Shown here piece after piece: positions 24,636-33,091 of a DNA stretch of 64,000 nt. The stretch covers positions 62,001 to 126,000 of the forward strand of contig NZ_JAAGLY010000002.1 in the NCBI RefSeq assembly GCF_010548375.1, written 5' to 3'. The stretch comes from Streptomyces sp. SID13726. Lineage in GTDB: Bacteria > Actinomycetota > Actinomycetes > Streptomycetales > Streptomycetaceae. Below the pieces are notes generated by a model. It did no database searches, was not told where the DNA came from, and worked only from the letters and a program-made list of their open reading frames with translations. Positions within the stretch are counted from its first letter, which is position 1. Each line of letters starts with the position of its first letter. The position numbers and the translations under genes are program-made.

Positions 24636-25094
24636 TCACTGCTTCTCGTTCAGTCCGATCACCGCGCGGACCCGCTTGCCCACCGGTACCCGCTCCGCCC
24701 CGACCTCCAGTGCGAGCGCGTGCACTATCTCCAGACCGTGCCGTCCGACGCGCTCGGGATCCCTCGGGAACCTGCGCGGCAGGGCGGCACTGCTGTCGTA
24801 GACGGTGACGACGAGCGCGAGGTCGGTGCCCTCGAGTTCCAGGATGTACGGCCCGTTGCTGTGCCGCTCCGCGTTGGTGACGAGTTCGCTCACCACCAGG
24901 AGCACCTCGTTCTCCGCGCGGGCGTCGATGGGGGCGCACCACTCGGTTCTGAGTCTGCCCAGGAACTGTGCGGCGAAGGACCGTGCCTCGGCTATGCATC
25001 CCGGTTCTCCGGTGTAGTGCGCTGCCTCCCGCAGGGGTTCCACGGGCACGTCGAAACCAGTCGGTATCACTGCCCCGTCCAGGTGATCGATCAT
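24636..25094 (-). CDS. RsbW-like ATP-binding regulatory protein (anti-sigma-type)
   Basis: A 152-residue GHKL-fold ATPase of the SpoIIAB/RsbW-like group very common in Streptomyces. The N box is VLLVVSELVTNAERHS and the G1 region is VVTVYDSSAALPR. The later GRHGLEIVHALALEVG segment corresponds to the G2/lid. Family members bind a sigma factor or phosphorylate a STAS antagonist. The convergent SigB-type sigma factor directly beside it is the obvious candidate partner, but many such proteins are orphans, so the pairing is an inference. No linked STAS antagonist is present. Confidence 0.88.
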   Translation of the reverse strand: MIDHLDGAVIPTGFDVPVEPLREAAHYTGEPGCIAEARSFAAQFLGRLRTEWCAPIDARAENEVLLVVSELVTNAERHSNGPYILELEGTDLALVVTVYDSSAALPRRFPRDPERVGRHGLEIVHALALEVGAERVPVGKRVRAVIGLNEKQ

Positions 25095-25181
25095 GCGGTT
25101 CTCTCTCGGAAGCCGGACTGGCCGGACGCTGCTGCACCAGTGCTCGTACCCCGAGCCGCGCGTCGCAGTCCCGGAGACACG

Positions 25182-26477
25182 TCACACCGCCGGAGACACC
25201 GTCCCGCTGTACAGCGAGGCCGTCTGTGTCGTCCCCGGCGTGCTGTCGGAGGCGAGGGGCGGCTGCGGGGCCGAGGAGTCGGGCGCGACGGGCTGTTCGC
25301 CCGGGGACTGGCTGGTGGGCGGTGCCGAGGTGGGCGTGTCGGAGCTGGGGGCCGGTGTGGACGGGGCGGTCGAGGTCGGCGGGCACGGGCTCGGACTCGG
25401 CGATCCGGAGGGGGTGCCGCTCGGTGTCCCGGTCGGCGTGCCGGGGGCGCCGGACGACGTGGAGACACAGGGCGACGGGGAGGACGGAGTCGACGGGGAC
25501 GTCGGTGTGCTCGGTGTCGTCGGCGGGGCCGGGGTGGACACGCTCACCGACGGGGAGGGCCGGACCGGCGGGTCGGTCTTGTGGTCCTTGTGGCCGGTGT
25601 CGCCGCGGTGCCGGGCGATCCAGTCGTCGTGGTCGGGGTCGTAGATCACGAAGATGTTGATGACGGTCGTCGAGGGCGCGACCACCACCACGTTCGAGGG
25701 GCGGTACGACGACCAGGAGTCGCCGGTGGGCTTCGGCGTGGTGTGCTGGGCGACCGGCGGGGTGAGCGGGTTGCCGCAGGCGCAGCGGGTGCGCGGCACG
25801 CCGTGGTCGTCGACGAGGACCGCGGTGCCGGCCTGGAGGACGGCCTGGTAGCTGGTGGCGGCTCCGTCGCGGTAGCCGTGGTTGGTGACGCGGGTGTCCA
25901 TGCGCAGCTGGACGGGTGTGAGCGCGCGCAGGTAGGCGGGGACCCCGGCGGGCTGGACGCCGGCGACCGAGGCGAAGGCCTTGTTCTTCGCGGGGTCGGT
26001 CTGTAGGGCCTTGATCTGCTTCTCGACGTCGCAGCTGGAGACGTTGCGGGTGCCGCCGTAGAGGCCGGGAGCGGCGCCGTCGACACCGCGTACGGCGTTG
26101 GCGGGTTCCGACGCGCCGGTCGGGGAGGCCGGGACCGGCGGGGCGGAGCTGTCCTGCGCGGTCGACTCGGTGAAGGGCTCGGGGCCGGTCTTGGCGGCGG
26201 CCTGGAGGAAGACCTCGCCGTCGCCGCCGGCCGAGTCGGAGCCGCCGTCCGGGCGGGTCAGGACGACCGCGAGCACCACGGCGGCCACCACGGCGGTGGC
26301 GAGCAGGGCGATCCGGGGCACCGATCGCCACCACGGACGGCCGGGTTCCGGCGTGGGGGTACCGCCGCTGCTGCCCGGGGGCTGCGAGGGCGGACCCGAG
26401 GGTGGCTGCGAGGGGCCCGACAGGGGGCCGGAAGGCGGTCCGGTGGGGCGGCCTGAGGACGGCGGTTCGACGCTCAC
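25182..26477 (-). CDS. DUF6777-type membrane-anchored protein with low-complexity ends
   Basis: A 431-residue protein of the DUF6777 type found in actinomycetes. An N-terminal Pro/Gly/Ser-rich cytoplasmic tail of about 50 residues precedes one membrane helix (RIALLATAVVAAVVLAVVL). The extracytoplasmic domain follows (VEKQIKALQTDPAKNKAFASV, later TRCACGNPLTPPV), ending in a long Ser/Thr/Pro repeat (about 310-431) like a cell-wall spacer. Two Cys in CACGN could form a disulfide. The GTG start lies at 26477. It is divergent from the streptophobe gene. The function is unknown; the context with a Ser/Thr kinase and FHA transporter suggests envelope signalling. Confidence 0.85.
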   Translation of the reverse strand: MSVEPPSSGRPTGPPSGPLSGPSQPPSGPPSQPPGSSGGTPTPEPGRPWWRSVPRIALLATAVVAAVVLAVVLTRPDGGSDSAGGDGEVFLQAAAKTGPEPFTESTAQDSSAPPVPASPTGASEPANAVRGVDGAAPGLYGGTRNVSSCDVEKQIKALQTDPAKNKAFASVAGVQPAGVPAYLRALTPVQLRMDTRVTNHGYRDGAATSYQAVLQAGTAVLVDDHGVPRTRCACGNPLTPPVAQHTTPKPTGDSWSSYRPSNVVVVAPSTTVINIFVIYDPDHDDWIARHRGDTGHKDHKTDPPVRPSPSVSVSTPAPPTTPSTPTSPSTPSSPSPCVSTSSGAPGTPTGTPSGTPSGSPSPSPCPPTSTAPSTPAPSSDTPTSAPPTSQSPGEQPVAPDSSAPQPPLASDSTPGTTQTASLYSGTVSPAV

Positions 26478-26648
26478 GAGCTCTTCTTCCCGACGCGGGA
26501 TTCCTGCGACGTGCGATGCGCTTGCCCCGATTAAGCCGCATTTTTCCGCGACGTACCTATTGTTTGCTCCGGTCCGGCCCCGCTCGCAAGCGGACGCGGA
26601 CGGACCTCCCGGCAGGCGGGCCGTCCGGGAGCTGCTTAGCGTGGCAGG

Positions 26649-27926
26649 GTGAGCCCGCGATCCCCCGTTGACCAGGCAGTCGTCGCGCGGCACGGCTGGA
26701 CGCAGGCCGTGGCCACGGTGCTGGGCGCGATGGTCGCCATGGGGGTGGTGGCCGGGCTCGGACTGTGGGCGGCGGGTGCGGCGGACCTCCCGGACCACGC
26801 GTTCCCCCGGGTCGTCACGGCGACCGTCGTCACCGCGGTCGGGGGCACGGTCAAGCTGTCCGGCGGCGCGGGCGGACTCGCCGACAGCAAGGCGGGGCTC
26901 ACGGTGATCCCGCTGTCCGTCACCCTCACCGGAGCGCTGGTGCTCGGTGCGGGATTCCTGCGCCCGCTGCGGCACCGGGCGGTCGCCGGCGGCCGGGAAC
27001 TCGCCGGATGGGCCGCCAGGATCGCCGTCCTGTGGCTGCTCGCCCTCCTCGCGACGGCCTACGCGGCCCGGCAGAAGTTCAAGCTCCCGCTGGGCAACGA
27101 CACGCTGGGCGACCTGGGCGATCTCTTCGGCGTCTCCCCCGAGGTCGGCTTCACCACGGACGTGCCGCAGACCGTCCTGTTCGGTCTGCTGTGGCTGGCC
27201 GGAGTGCTGGTCCTGGCGCTGCTGGTGTCGCGCCGGGCGCCGCTTCCGGGCCGCCTGCTGCGGTTCCAGGAGTCGGTGCGTCCCGCCGCGCACGCCATGG
27301 TGGTCCTCCTCCTCGCGTACGTCGTCCTCGGCGGCGTGATCGCCCTGGCCGTCGCCGTGACTCGGGGGCACGCGCCCGAGACGCTGGCGGTGATCCTGCT
27401 GGGCCTGCCGAACCTGGTCTGGCTGGCTCTGACCATCGGACTCGGCGCCACCTGGAACGGCCGGGTGGAAGGGCCTTTCGGGCTGCCCATGCCGCACGTC
27501 CTGGACGAGGTGCTGCGGTCCAAGGACACCGCCACGCTCAATCTGCACACCCTCGCCGAGCACGACGGCCGTGTCTGGTGGCTGGTGGCCGTCGACGCGG
27601 TCCTGCTGCTCTCCGTCGCCTTCCTGACGGCCGCCCGCTCCCCGGCCCGCGTCCGCGCCTGGCAGCACGCCGTCCACCTGGCGGTGGCCCTCGCCCTCAC
27701 GGTCCTGATGATCTGCCTCGTCGGCCGTGTCTCCGCCCACTACGGCCTCTCGGTCCTCGGCATCGGCGACCTCGGGGGCGACCTGGGCGGGCAGCTCTTC
27801 CTGGAGCCGGAGCTGTGGGCGGCGGTCGGGCTGGGCGCGCTGTGGGGTCTGGTCGCCGGTTTCCTCGGCGCACTGTTGGCACGGCCGCTGCGCCGCAAAG
27901 GGGAGGTCGGACGCACTGCCGTGTGA
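26649..27926 (+). CDS. Streptophobe family integral membrane protein
   Basis: A 425-residue polytopic membrane protein with about 10 hydrophobic segments. The opening resembles streptophobe proteins of Streptomyces (HGWTQAVATVLGAMVAMGV). A typical block is GGTVKLSGGAGGLADSKAGL in the first loop, followed by VIPLSVTLTGALVLGAGFL. A loop near residues 145-175 contains DLGDLFGVSPEVGFTTDVP, and DLGGDLGGQLF occurs near residue 380. The start is a GTG at 26649. No biochemical role is known for the family. It is divergent from the DUF6777 gene and convergent with a Ser/Thr kinase gene. Confidence 0.85.
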   Translation: MSPRSPVDQAVVARHGWTQAVATVLGAMVAMGVVAGLGLWAAGAADLPDHAFPRVVTATVVTAVGGTVKLSGGAGGLADSKAGLTVIPLSVTLTGALVLGAGFLRPLRHRAVAGGRELAGWAARIAVLWLLALLATAYAARQKFKLPLGNDTLGDLGDLFGVSPEVGFTTDVPQTVLFGLLWLAGVLVLALLVSRRAPLPGRLLRFQESVRPAAHAMVVLLLAYVVLGGVIALAVAVTRGHAPETLAVILLGLPNLVWLALTIGLGATWNGRVEGPFGLPMPHVLDEVLRSKDTATLNLHTLAEHDGRVWWLVAVDAVLLLSVAFLTAARSPARVRAWQHAVHLAVALALTVLMICLVGRVSAHYGLSVLGIGDLGGDLGGQLFLEPELWAAVGLGALWGLVAGFLGALLARPLRRKGEVGRTAV

Positions 27927-27943
27927 CGCCGGGCGTGTCACGG
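27919..27943. terminator. Weak hairpin between streptophobe and kinase genes
   Basis: CCGTGTGACGC and GCGTGTCACGG pair imperfectly, with nine of eleven positions complementary around a three-base loop. It overlaps the streptophobe stop codon and lies between convergent genes. Confidence 0.35.
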
Positions 27944-27977
27944 TGTGCGCAACCTGCTCAGCCCGTTCCAGCTGCGC

Positions 27978-28979
27978 TCAAGCAGGCTCCCCTGGCGCTG
28001 GGTGCGCTCCCCGGACCACCGGCAGGGCCCAGCGGGGCGGGGGCTTCGGCCTCGTCTCCGCCGGTTCCACGGCTCTCAGGGCCACCTCGGTCGGTGGGTG
28101 CGTGTCCGTCGCCGTCGAGCGGAGGGCGGCCACGAAGGCGAGGCAGGAGTCGTGACGGTCGTCGGGGCTCTTGGCGAGGGCCTTGGCGAACACCGCGTCG
28201 AGCCGGGCCGGCAGTCCGGGCCCGGCCTCGGAGAGGGCCGGAGGCGGGTCGTACTGGTGGGCCCAGAGCAGGGCCATGTCGTCGTCGCGGCGGAAGGGCG
28301 GGTGGCCCGTGAGGGACTCGTAGACCACGCAGGCGAACCCGTAGACGTCACAGCGGCCGTCGACCGGTCGGCCGGAGATCTGCTCGGGTGCCACGTAGTC
28401 GAGGGTGCCGACGAACTGGCCGACCGTCGTGAACCCGGTCAGTGACAGGGACTTCTTCGTGAGGCCGAAGTCGGTGAGGTAGGTGTGCTCGGGGTGGTCG
28501 CTGTCGGTGCCCCGGGCGACCAGGATGTTGCCGGGCTTCACGTCCCGGTGGACCAGTCCGTGCTCGTGGGCCGCGTCCAGCGCGGAGGCGACCTGGGCGG
28601 CGATCCTGAGAGCCGTGGGGAGGGGCAACGGGCCCTGGCGGTCCAGGAGATGACGCAGGTCGCTGCCGGAGACGTAGCGCATGGCGATGTACAGCACGCC
28701 GTCCGTCTCGCCCGCCTCGAAGACCGGGACGATGTGCGGGTGGTCGATCGCGGCGGCCACCCGGGACTCGTGGCTGAAGCGGTTGCGGAAGGTGTCGTTG
28801 CGGGCGAGTTCGGGGGCGAGGAGCTTCAGCGCCACGGTCCGGTCCAGGCGCAGGTCACGGGCGCGGTAGACGACCGCCATGCCGCCCCGGCCGACCTCCT
28901 GCTCGATCCGGTAGCCGGCGACCTGCCGGCCGACCGGCTCGGAGGGGCGCCCGGAGAAGAGGCTGGTCTCACGGGCCAT
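27978..28979 (-). CDS. PknB-like Ser/Thr protein kinase without membrane segment
   Basis: A 333-residue Hanks-type kinase. The P-loop (GRGGMAVVYRARD), the ATP Lys (VALKLLAPE), the catalytic loop (GLVHRDVKPGNILVA), the DFG (YLTDFGLTKKS) and the APE motif (DYVAPEQISG) are all intact. After the kinase core, about 50 Pro-rich residues end the protein; there is no transmembrane helix or PASTA domain, so it is probably cytosolic. Its start overlaps the 3' end of the SH3-like gene by 11 bases, and the FHA-ABC transporter lies just upstream. FHA domains bind phospho-Thr, so the transporter is a credible substrate. Confidence 0.95.
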   Translation of the reverse strand: MARETSLFSGRPSEPVGRQVAGYRIEQEVGRGGMAVVYRARDLRLDRTVALKLLAPELARNDTFRNRFSHESRVAAAIDHPHIVPVFEAGETDGVLYIAMRYVSGSDLRHLLDRQGPLPLPTALRIAAQVASALDAAHEHGLVHRDVKPGNILVARGTDSDHPEHTYLTDFGLTKKSLSLTGFTTVGQFVGTLDYVAPEQISGRPVDGRCDVYGFACVVYESLTGHPPFRRDDDMALLWAHQYDPPPALSEAGPGLPARLDAVFAKALAKSPDDRHDSCLAFVAALRSTATDTHPPTEVALRAVEPAETRPKPPPRWALPVVRGAHPAPGEPA

Positions 28980-29514
28980 CGGGGGTCACCACCTGGGTGG
29001 GGGCGTGCCCGGGGCCGTCGGCGGCGGCGCGGGGCGCGTCGTCGGTGGCGTAGGTGCTCAGCCGGGTTCCGTCCGCGTAGACCCAGCGCCCGTGCTGGGG
29101 GTCGTACAGCCACACGTGCTCGCCCTCGACGACCACCCCGATCCGCAGTCCCCGGGTGCGCCCCTGGAAGCCCTCCGTGTCGAGGCCGCCGCCGGCCAAC
29201 TCCTCGACGGCGGCCCGGTAGCGGGCGAGGGTCTCGTCGGCGCGGGCCAGCAGGGGGCGCGGGTCGGCGGTGCGGCTGAGCGGGGCCTCGGGGACGGGCG
29301 GGTCCTGGGGTACGGCGATGAGGTGGCGGCCGTCGACCCAGGCGGACCAGCCGTTGGCGCACAGGACGTGGGCCCAGTCGCCGCGCCGCTCGGCCAGCTG
29401 GACGGGGAGCAGCGGGTCGAGGGGGACGGTGGGGCGGGCCGGGTCGGGGGCCTCCCAGGCGGGCATGCCGGGCCCGGGGACGACATGGGTGGGCCGGAAG
29501 CCGGGGGTCGTCAT
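28969..29514 (-). CDS. Hypothetical protein, SH3-like N-terminus
   Basis: A 181-residue soluble protein that I cannot assign to a named family. The N-terminal 75 residues resemble a bacterial SH3-like module (LLPVQLAERRGDWAHVLCANG, then WSAWVDGRHLIAVP). A helical segment follows (LLARADETLARYRAAVEELAGG), and a C-terminal part ends in WLYDPQHGRWVYADGTRLS. It lies 7 bases downstream of the FHA-ABC transporter and overlaps the kinase gene by 11 bases. The three genes are therefore one operon, and it may act as an adaptor between them. Confidence 0.8.
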   Translation of the reverse strand: MTTPGFRPTHVVPGPGMPAWEAPDPARPTVPLDPLLPVQLAERRGDWAHVLCANGWSAWVDGRHLIAVPQDPPVPEAPLSRTADPRPLLARADETLARYRAAVEELAGGGLDTEGFQGRTRGLRIGVVVEGEHVWLYDPQHGRWVYADGTRLSTYATDDAPRAAADGPGHAPTQVVTPDGP

Positions 29515-29521
29515 CGGCGGC

Positions 29522-31855
29522 CTACTTCCGCATGACCGCGGGTTCGTGGCGGCGCAGCAGCCGGGAGACGACGTGTCCGAAGAGCACGGAGAGCACGATC
29601 AGCATGCCGATGTTCAGCAGCCACACGCCCGCCGAGTGCTTGAACAGCGGGTCGCCGGTGAGGTCGCCGGGGACGATCCGGGCGAGGCCGATGGTGCCGG
29701 CCATCGCGCCGAGCGCCCAGCGGGAGGGCACCAGCCAGGAGAGCTGTTCCAGGCCGGGCACGCCGTCGAGCTTCAGGAGGGCGCCGCAGAAGACCACTTG
29801 GACGATGGCGAGCAGCACGAGCAGCGGCATCGTCACCTCCTCCTTGCGGACCAGCGCGGAGACGAGCAGGCCGAGCATCATCGCCGTGAACGCCAACAGG
29901 GCGACGACGATCGTGATCTCGGCGAGGGGTGGCAGCAACACGCCTTCGCCGCCGGGGGCGTTGAGGTCGACGCCGAGGAGCGCGACGAGGGTCAGGACCA
30001 CCGCCTGGACGACGGTGATCGTGCCCAGGACGACCACCTTGGACATCAGGTACGCCGATCTGGACAGGCCGACGGCTCGTTCCCGCTGGTAGATGACCCG
30101 TTCCTTGACCAGTTCGCGCACGGCGTTCGCGGCTCCGGTGAGGACGCCGCCGACGCAGAGTATGAGCAGGGCGTTCATGGCGGTGTCGCGCGTGAGCTGA
30201 CTGCCCGCGAGGGCCCTGGCCATGGCGCCCATCACGAACGGCAGGGCGATCATGATGACGAGGAAGGTGCGGTCGGCGCTCAGGGCCGCGGTGTAGCGGC
30301 GGATCAGGGTGCCGAGCTGGGCGCCTCTGCTGCGGGGCCTCGGCGGGGGCGCGATGACGACCGGCTCGGAGCGAGGAGTACGGGGCTGTGCGGTGGCCTC
30401 GGTGACGTACTGGTGCCGGAACGGCGAGCGGCCGAAGTCGCCTGCCCAGTCGCGGTCCTGGTCCCTCTCGAAGGCTTCGAAGGCCTCGGGCCACTGCTCG
30501 AAGCCGAAGTAGGCGAGGGCGTCCTCGGGCGGGCCGTAGTAGGCGATCCTCCCCCCGGGTGCGAGGACGAGGAGGCGGTCGCAGACGTCGAGGCTCAGGA
30601 CACTGTGGGTGACGACGATGACCGTACGGCCGTCGTCGGCGAGGCCGCGCAGCATGTGCATCACCGAGCGGTCCATGCCGGGGTCGAGACCGGAGGTCGG
30701 CTCGTCCAGGAAGAGCAGGGACGGCTTGGTCAGCAGCTCCAGGGCCACGCTGACCCGCTTGCGCTGGCCGCCGGACAGGCTGTGCACGGGCTGCCCGGCG
30801 CGCTGTTCCAGGCCCAGCTCGCGGATGACCTCGTCGACCCGGGCCCGGCGTTCGGCCTTCGCGGTGTCCTGCGGGAAGCGCAGTTCGGCGGCGTAGGACA
30901 GGGCGCTGCGGACGGTCAGCTGGGCGTGCAGGATGTCGTCCTGCGGGACCAGGCCGATGCGCTGGCGCAGTTCGGCGTAGTCGCGGTAGAGGTCGCGGCC
31001 GTCGTAGAGGACGGTGCCGTGGTCGGCGGGGCGCTGGCCGGTGAGGGCGTTGAGGAGGGTGGACTTGCCCGCGCCGGACGGGCCGACCACCGCGAGCAGG
31101 CACTTCTCCCCCACCGGGAAGGAGACGTGGTCGAGGAGGGTCTTGCGGCCGCGGTCGACGGCGACCGTGAGGTCCTGGACGTCGAGGGAGACCTCGCCGG
31201 TGTCGACGTACTCCTGGAGCGTGTCGCCGACCAGGCAGAACGCCGAGTGGCCGATGCCGACGATGTCGCCGGGGCCTAGGGGGGCGCCGGTCACGGGCCG
31301 GCCGTTGAGGTAGGTGCCGTTGTGGCTGCCGAGGTCGACGATCTCGTACGTGCCGTCGGGCAGGGCGCGCAGTTCGGCGTGGTGCCGGGAGACGACCAGG
31401 TCGTCGACGACTAGGTCGTTGTCGTCGGCGCGGCCGATGCGGACCGTGCGGGTGGGCAGCGAGCGTACGGCGGTGGGCTGCCGGAAGGTGCCGGTCAGGC
31501 CCGGCATCGAGACCGCCGAGGGGCGCTCTGGGGCCGGGAGGCCGAGGAGTACGGCGCAGGGGCCGTCGGAGGCGCTGCCGAAGCGGATGACGCTGCCGGG
31601 GCCGACGTCCCACTCATGGACGCGGCGGCCGTCGGCGAAGGTGCCGTTGGTGCTGTGCTCGTCCTCGAGGGTCCAATGGTCGGCCTCGGGTCGCAGCACC
31701 GCGTGGTGCCACGAGACCCGGGCATCGTCGATGACGATGTCGCTCAACGGATCGCGCCCGACGTGGTAGTCGTGGCCCGGACTCATCACCGTGGAGCCGG
31801 TGTCGGTCTCCAGGACGAGTTCGGGCGCCGTCGGTGCGACCGGCCGCTCCACCAT
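29522..31855 (-). CDS. ABCG-type transporter with two N-terminal FHA domains
   Basis: A 777-residue fusion. Two FHA phospho-threonine-binding domains (about residues 30-95 with GRDPLSDIVI and SWHHA; about 135-200 with IGRADDNDLVV, SRHHAEL and GSHNGTYLNG) precede an ABC ATPase. That ATPase has Walker A (VGPSGAGKSTLLNAL), the signature (LSGGQRKRVSVALEL) and Walker B (LLFLDEPTSGLDP). Six membrane helices of ABC-2 type form the C-terminal third. One chain carries one ATPase, so it should dimerise. FHA domains imply control by Ser/Thr phosphorylation, fitting the kinase encoded two genes downstream. The exported substrate is unknown. Confidence 0.95.
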   Translation of the reverse strand: MVERPVAPTAPELVLETDTGSTVMSPGHDYHVGRDPLSDIVIDDARVSWHHAVLRPEADHWTLEDEHSTNGTFADGRRVHEWDVGPGSVIRFGSASDGPCAVLLGLPAPERPSAVSMPGLTGTFRQPTAVRSLPTRTVRIGRADDNDLVVDDLVVSRHHAELRALPDGTYEIVDLGSHNGTYLNGRPVTGAPLGPGDIVGIGHSAFCLVGDTLQEYVDTGEVSLDVQDLTVAVDRGRKTLLDHVSFPVGEKCLLAVVGPSGAGKSTLLNALTGQRPADHGTVLYDGRDLYRDYAELRQRIGLVPQDDILHAQLTVRSALSYAAELRFPQDTAKAERRARVDEVIRELGLEQRAGQPVHSLSGGQRKRVSVALELLTKPSLLFLDEPTSGLDPGMDRSVMHMLRGLADDGRTVIVVTHSVLSLDVCDRLLVLAPGGRIAYYGPPEDALAYFGFEQWPEAFEAFERDQDRDWAGDFGRSPFRHQYVTEATAQPRTPRSEPVVIAPPPRPRSRGAQLGTLIRRYTAALSADRTFLVIMIALPFVMGAMARALAGSQLTRDTAMNALLILCVGGVLTGAANAVRELVKERVIYQRERAVGLSRSAYLMSKVVVLGTITVVQAVVLTLVALLGVDLNAPGGEGVLLPPLAEITIVVALLAFTAMMLGLLVSALVRKEEVTMPLLVLLAIVQVVFCGALLKLDGVPGLEQLSWLVPSRWALGAMAGTIGLARIVPGDLTGDPLFKHSAGVWLLNIGMLIVLSVLFGHVVSRLLRRHEPAVMRK

Positions 31856-31932
31856 GCCAGAATTCTACCGATTCACCCCATTGGCCGCCTGATGACGGCG
31901 AGGGCGGCGACCGCGCGGCCCGGACCGGCGGC

Positions 31933-32343
31933 TCAGGCCACGGGCGTGAACAGCGTCGACGCCATCCGGTGCATTCTCAGGGCATCCACGGACTCGGCGA
32001 GCAGTTCGTACTCGGTGGTGTCGTCGCTCGCGGCGATCCGCACCAGCCGGCCCGCCGCCAACTCGTCGGCCACCAGCTCCTGTTGGTACATGTCGGCGCA
32101 CCAGGCCCGCATGACGGCGGGCACGTCGAGCACGGCGTCGCCCACCGGGGCCAGGGCGCCCGCCGGGAAGTGCTCGGCCTCCGGCTGCGGGTCTAATCGG
32201 TCCGCGATCCAGGAGGCCCGGTCCCGTAACCACCACAGGGCGAGGGCGAGGGTGGGCGCTCGGTAGGTTCCGAGGGGTACGCCGATGCGCCGCCCGTCGC
32301 AGATGCCGTACCCCGTGACATGGCACAGGAATTCGTCGTGCAC
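31933..32343 (-). CDS. Hypothetical protein, 136 residues
   Basis: A small soluble protein without a recognised family. It starts with GTG (after a GGGGGAG site) as MHDEFLCHVTGYGICDGRRIG. The middle contains LALALWWLRDRASWIADRL, and the C-terminus has a helical stretch followed by SDDTTEYELLAESVDALRMHR. The codon use is normal for the window. It stands alone, upstream of the FHA-ABC operon in the same direction, with about 78 bases between them. Confidence 0.75.
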   Translation of the reverse strand: MHDEFLCHVTGYGICDGRRIGVPLGTYRAPTLALALWWLRDRASWIADRLDPQPEAEHFPAGALAPVGDAVLDVPAVMRAWCADMYQQELVADELAAGRLVRIAASDDTTEYELLAESVDALRMHRMASTLFTPVA

Positions 32344-32675
32344 GATCCACTCCCCCGCTTGCTCCGTTCGACTGCCGGCAGGGCCTCGCTTTCCGTGCGG
32401 CTCAGATGCGGTACGTGGCTCTCGCTGCGGTACGTGACGGGCACTTCGCTCGATGTGAAGGGCCTGTCAGTCGAGTATGTTCACTACAGAAACACTGTCA
32501 CCACATCTTTTTGGCCAGTCTCCTGGCATATTCACCCTCCCTCCTGGCCGAAACCTGACGGGTACACGCCCAAACATCATTACCCGGGGGGTAATCGACG
32601 GTCGCGATCCGTACGGGCAGGGTTGTCCCACCAGGTCCCACCAGCACGGATGACCTCGATGGAGGCTGATGTCCC
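32344..32675. other. Intergenic region with a 7-3-7 inverted repeat
   Basis: A 332-base divergent gap, clearly richer in A+T around 32470-32580 than its neighbours. It contains ATTACCC (32579-32585) and GGGTAAT (32589-32595), an inverted repeat about 90 bases before the SnoaL-like gene. I see no coding frame or RNA gene. Confidence 0.5.
32579..32595. promoter_or_regulatory. Inverted repeat ATTACCC-GGG-GGGTAAT
   Basis: A 17-bp dyad in the divergent promoter region between the 136-residue hypothetical gene and the SnoaL-like gene. It could be a regulator-binding site, but no linked regulator gene is present to assign it to. Confidence 0.35.
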
Positions 32676-33059
32676 ATGTCCGCGAACACGACTCGTCACG
32701 AGAGCGCCGTCGCCCGCTATTTCGAAGCCTGGAACGCCCGGGAGCCGGAGGCCCGCGCCAAGGCCGTGGCGGCCGCCTGGGCGGTGGGCGGCGGTTACAC
32801 CGACCCTCTCGCCGACGTGGTCGGCCACGACCGGATCGCCGCGGTGATCGCGGCGGCCCACGAGCAGTTCCCCGGCTTCTCCTTCCGTCTCACCGGCGCC
32901 GTGGAGGGACATCACGACACCGCGCGGTTCGCGTGGGAGCTGGTGAGCGAGGCGGACGGCTCGGCACCCGTCGCCGGATCCGATGTCATCACGCTGGCCG
33001 GCGACGGCCGGATCAGGTCCGTGCACGGGTTCCTGGACCGGGTGCCCGCGAGGGCTTGA
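32676..33059 (+). CDS. SnoaL-like / NTF2-fold protein
   Basis: A 127-residue protein with the NTF2/SnoaL cone fold. Recognisable parts are the first helix (RYFEAWNAREPEARAKAV), the YTDPLADVVGHDRIAAVI strand-helix segment and the terminal strands (VITLAGDGRIRSVHGFLDRVP). Family members include polyketide cyclases, isomerases and many small-ligand binders, and no catalytic signature allows a choice. It is convergent with the gabD gene and is otherwise alone. Confidence 0.85.
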   Translation: MSANTTRHESAVARYFEAWNAREPEARAKAVAAAWAVGGGYTDPLADVVGHDRIAAVIAAAHEQFPGFSFRLTGAVEGHHDTARFAWELVSEADGSAPVAGSDVITLAGDGRIRSVHGFLDRVPARA

Positions 33060-33091
33060 GGGGCGGCCACGAGGAGTTCTCCCTCGCCTGA

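Noticed and set aside
24625..26541. A 638-codon open frame on the minus strand
   Set aside because: It is rich in Arg/Pro/His and is the shadow of the anti-sigma-type and DUF6777 genes in a high-GC genome.
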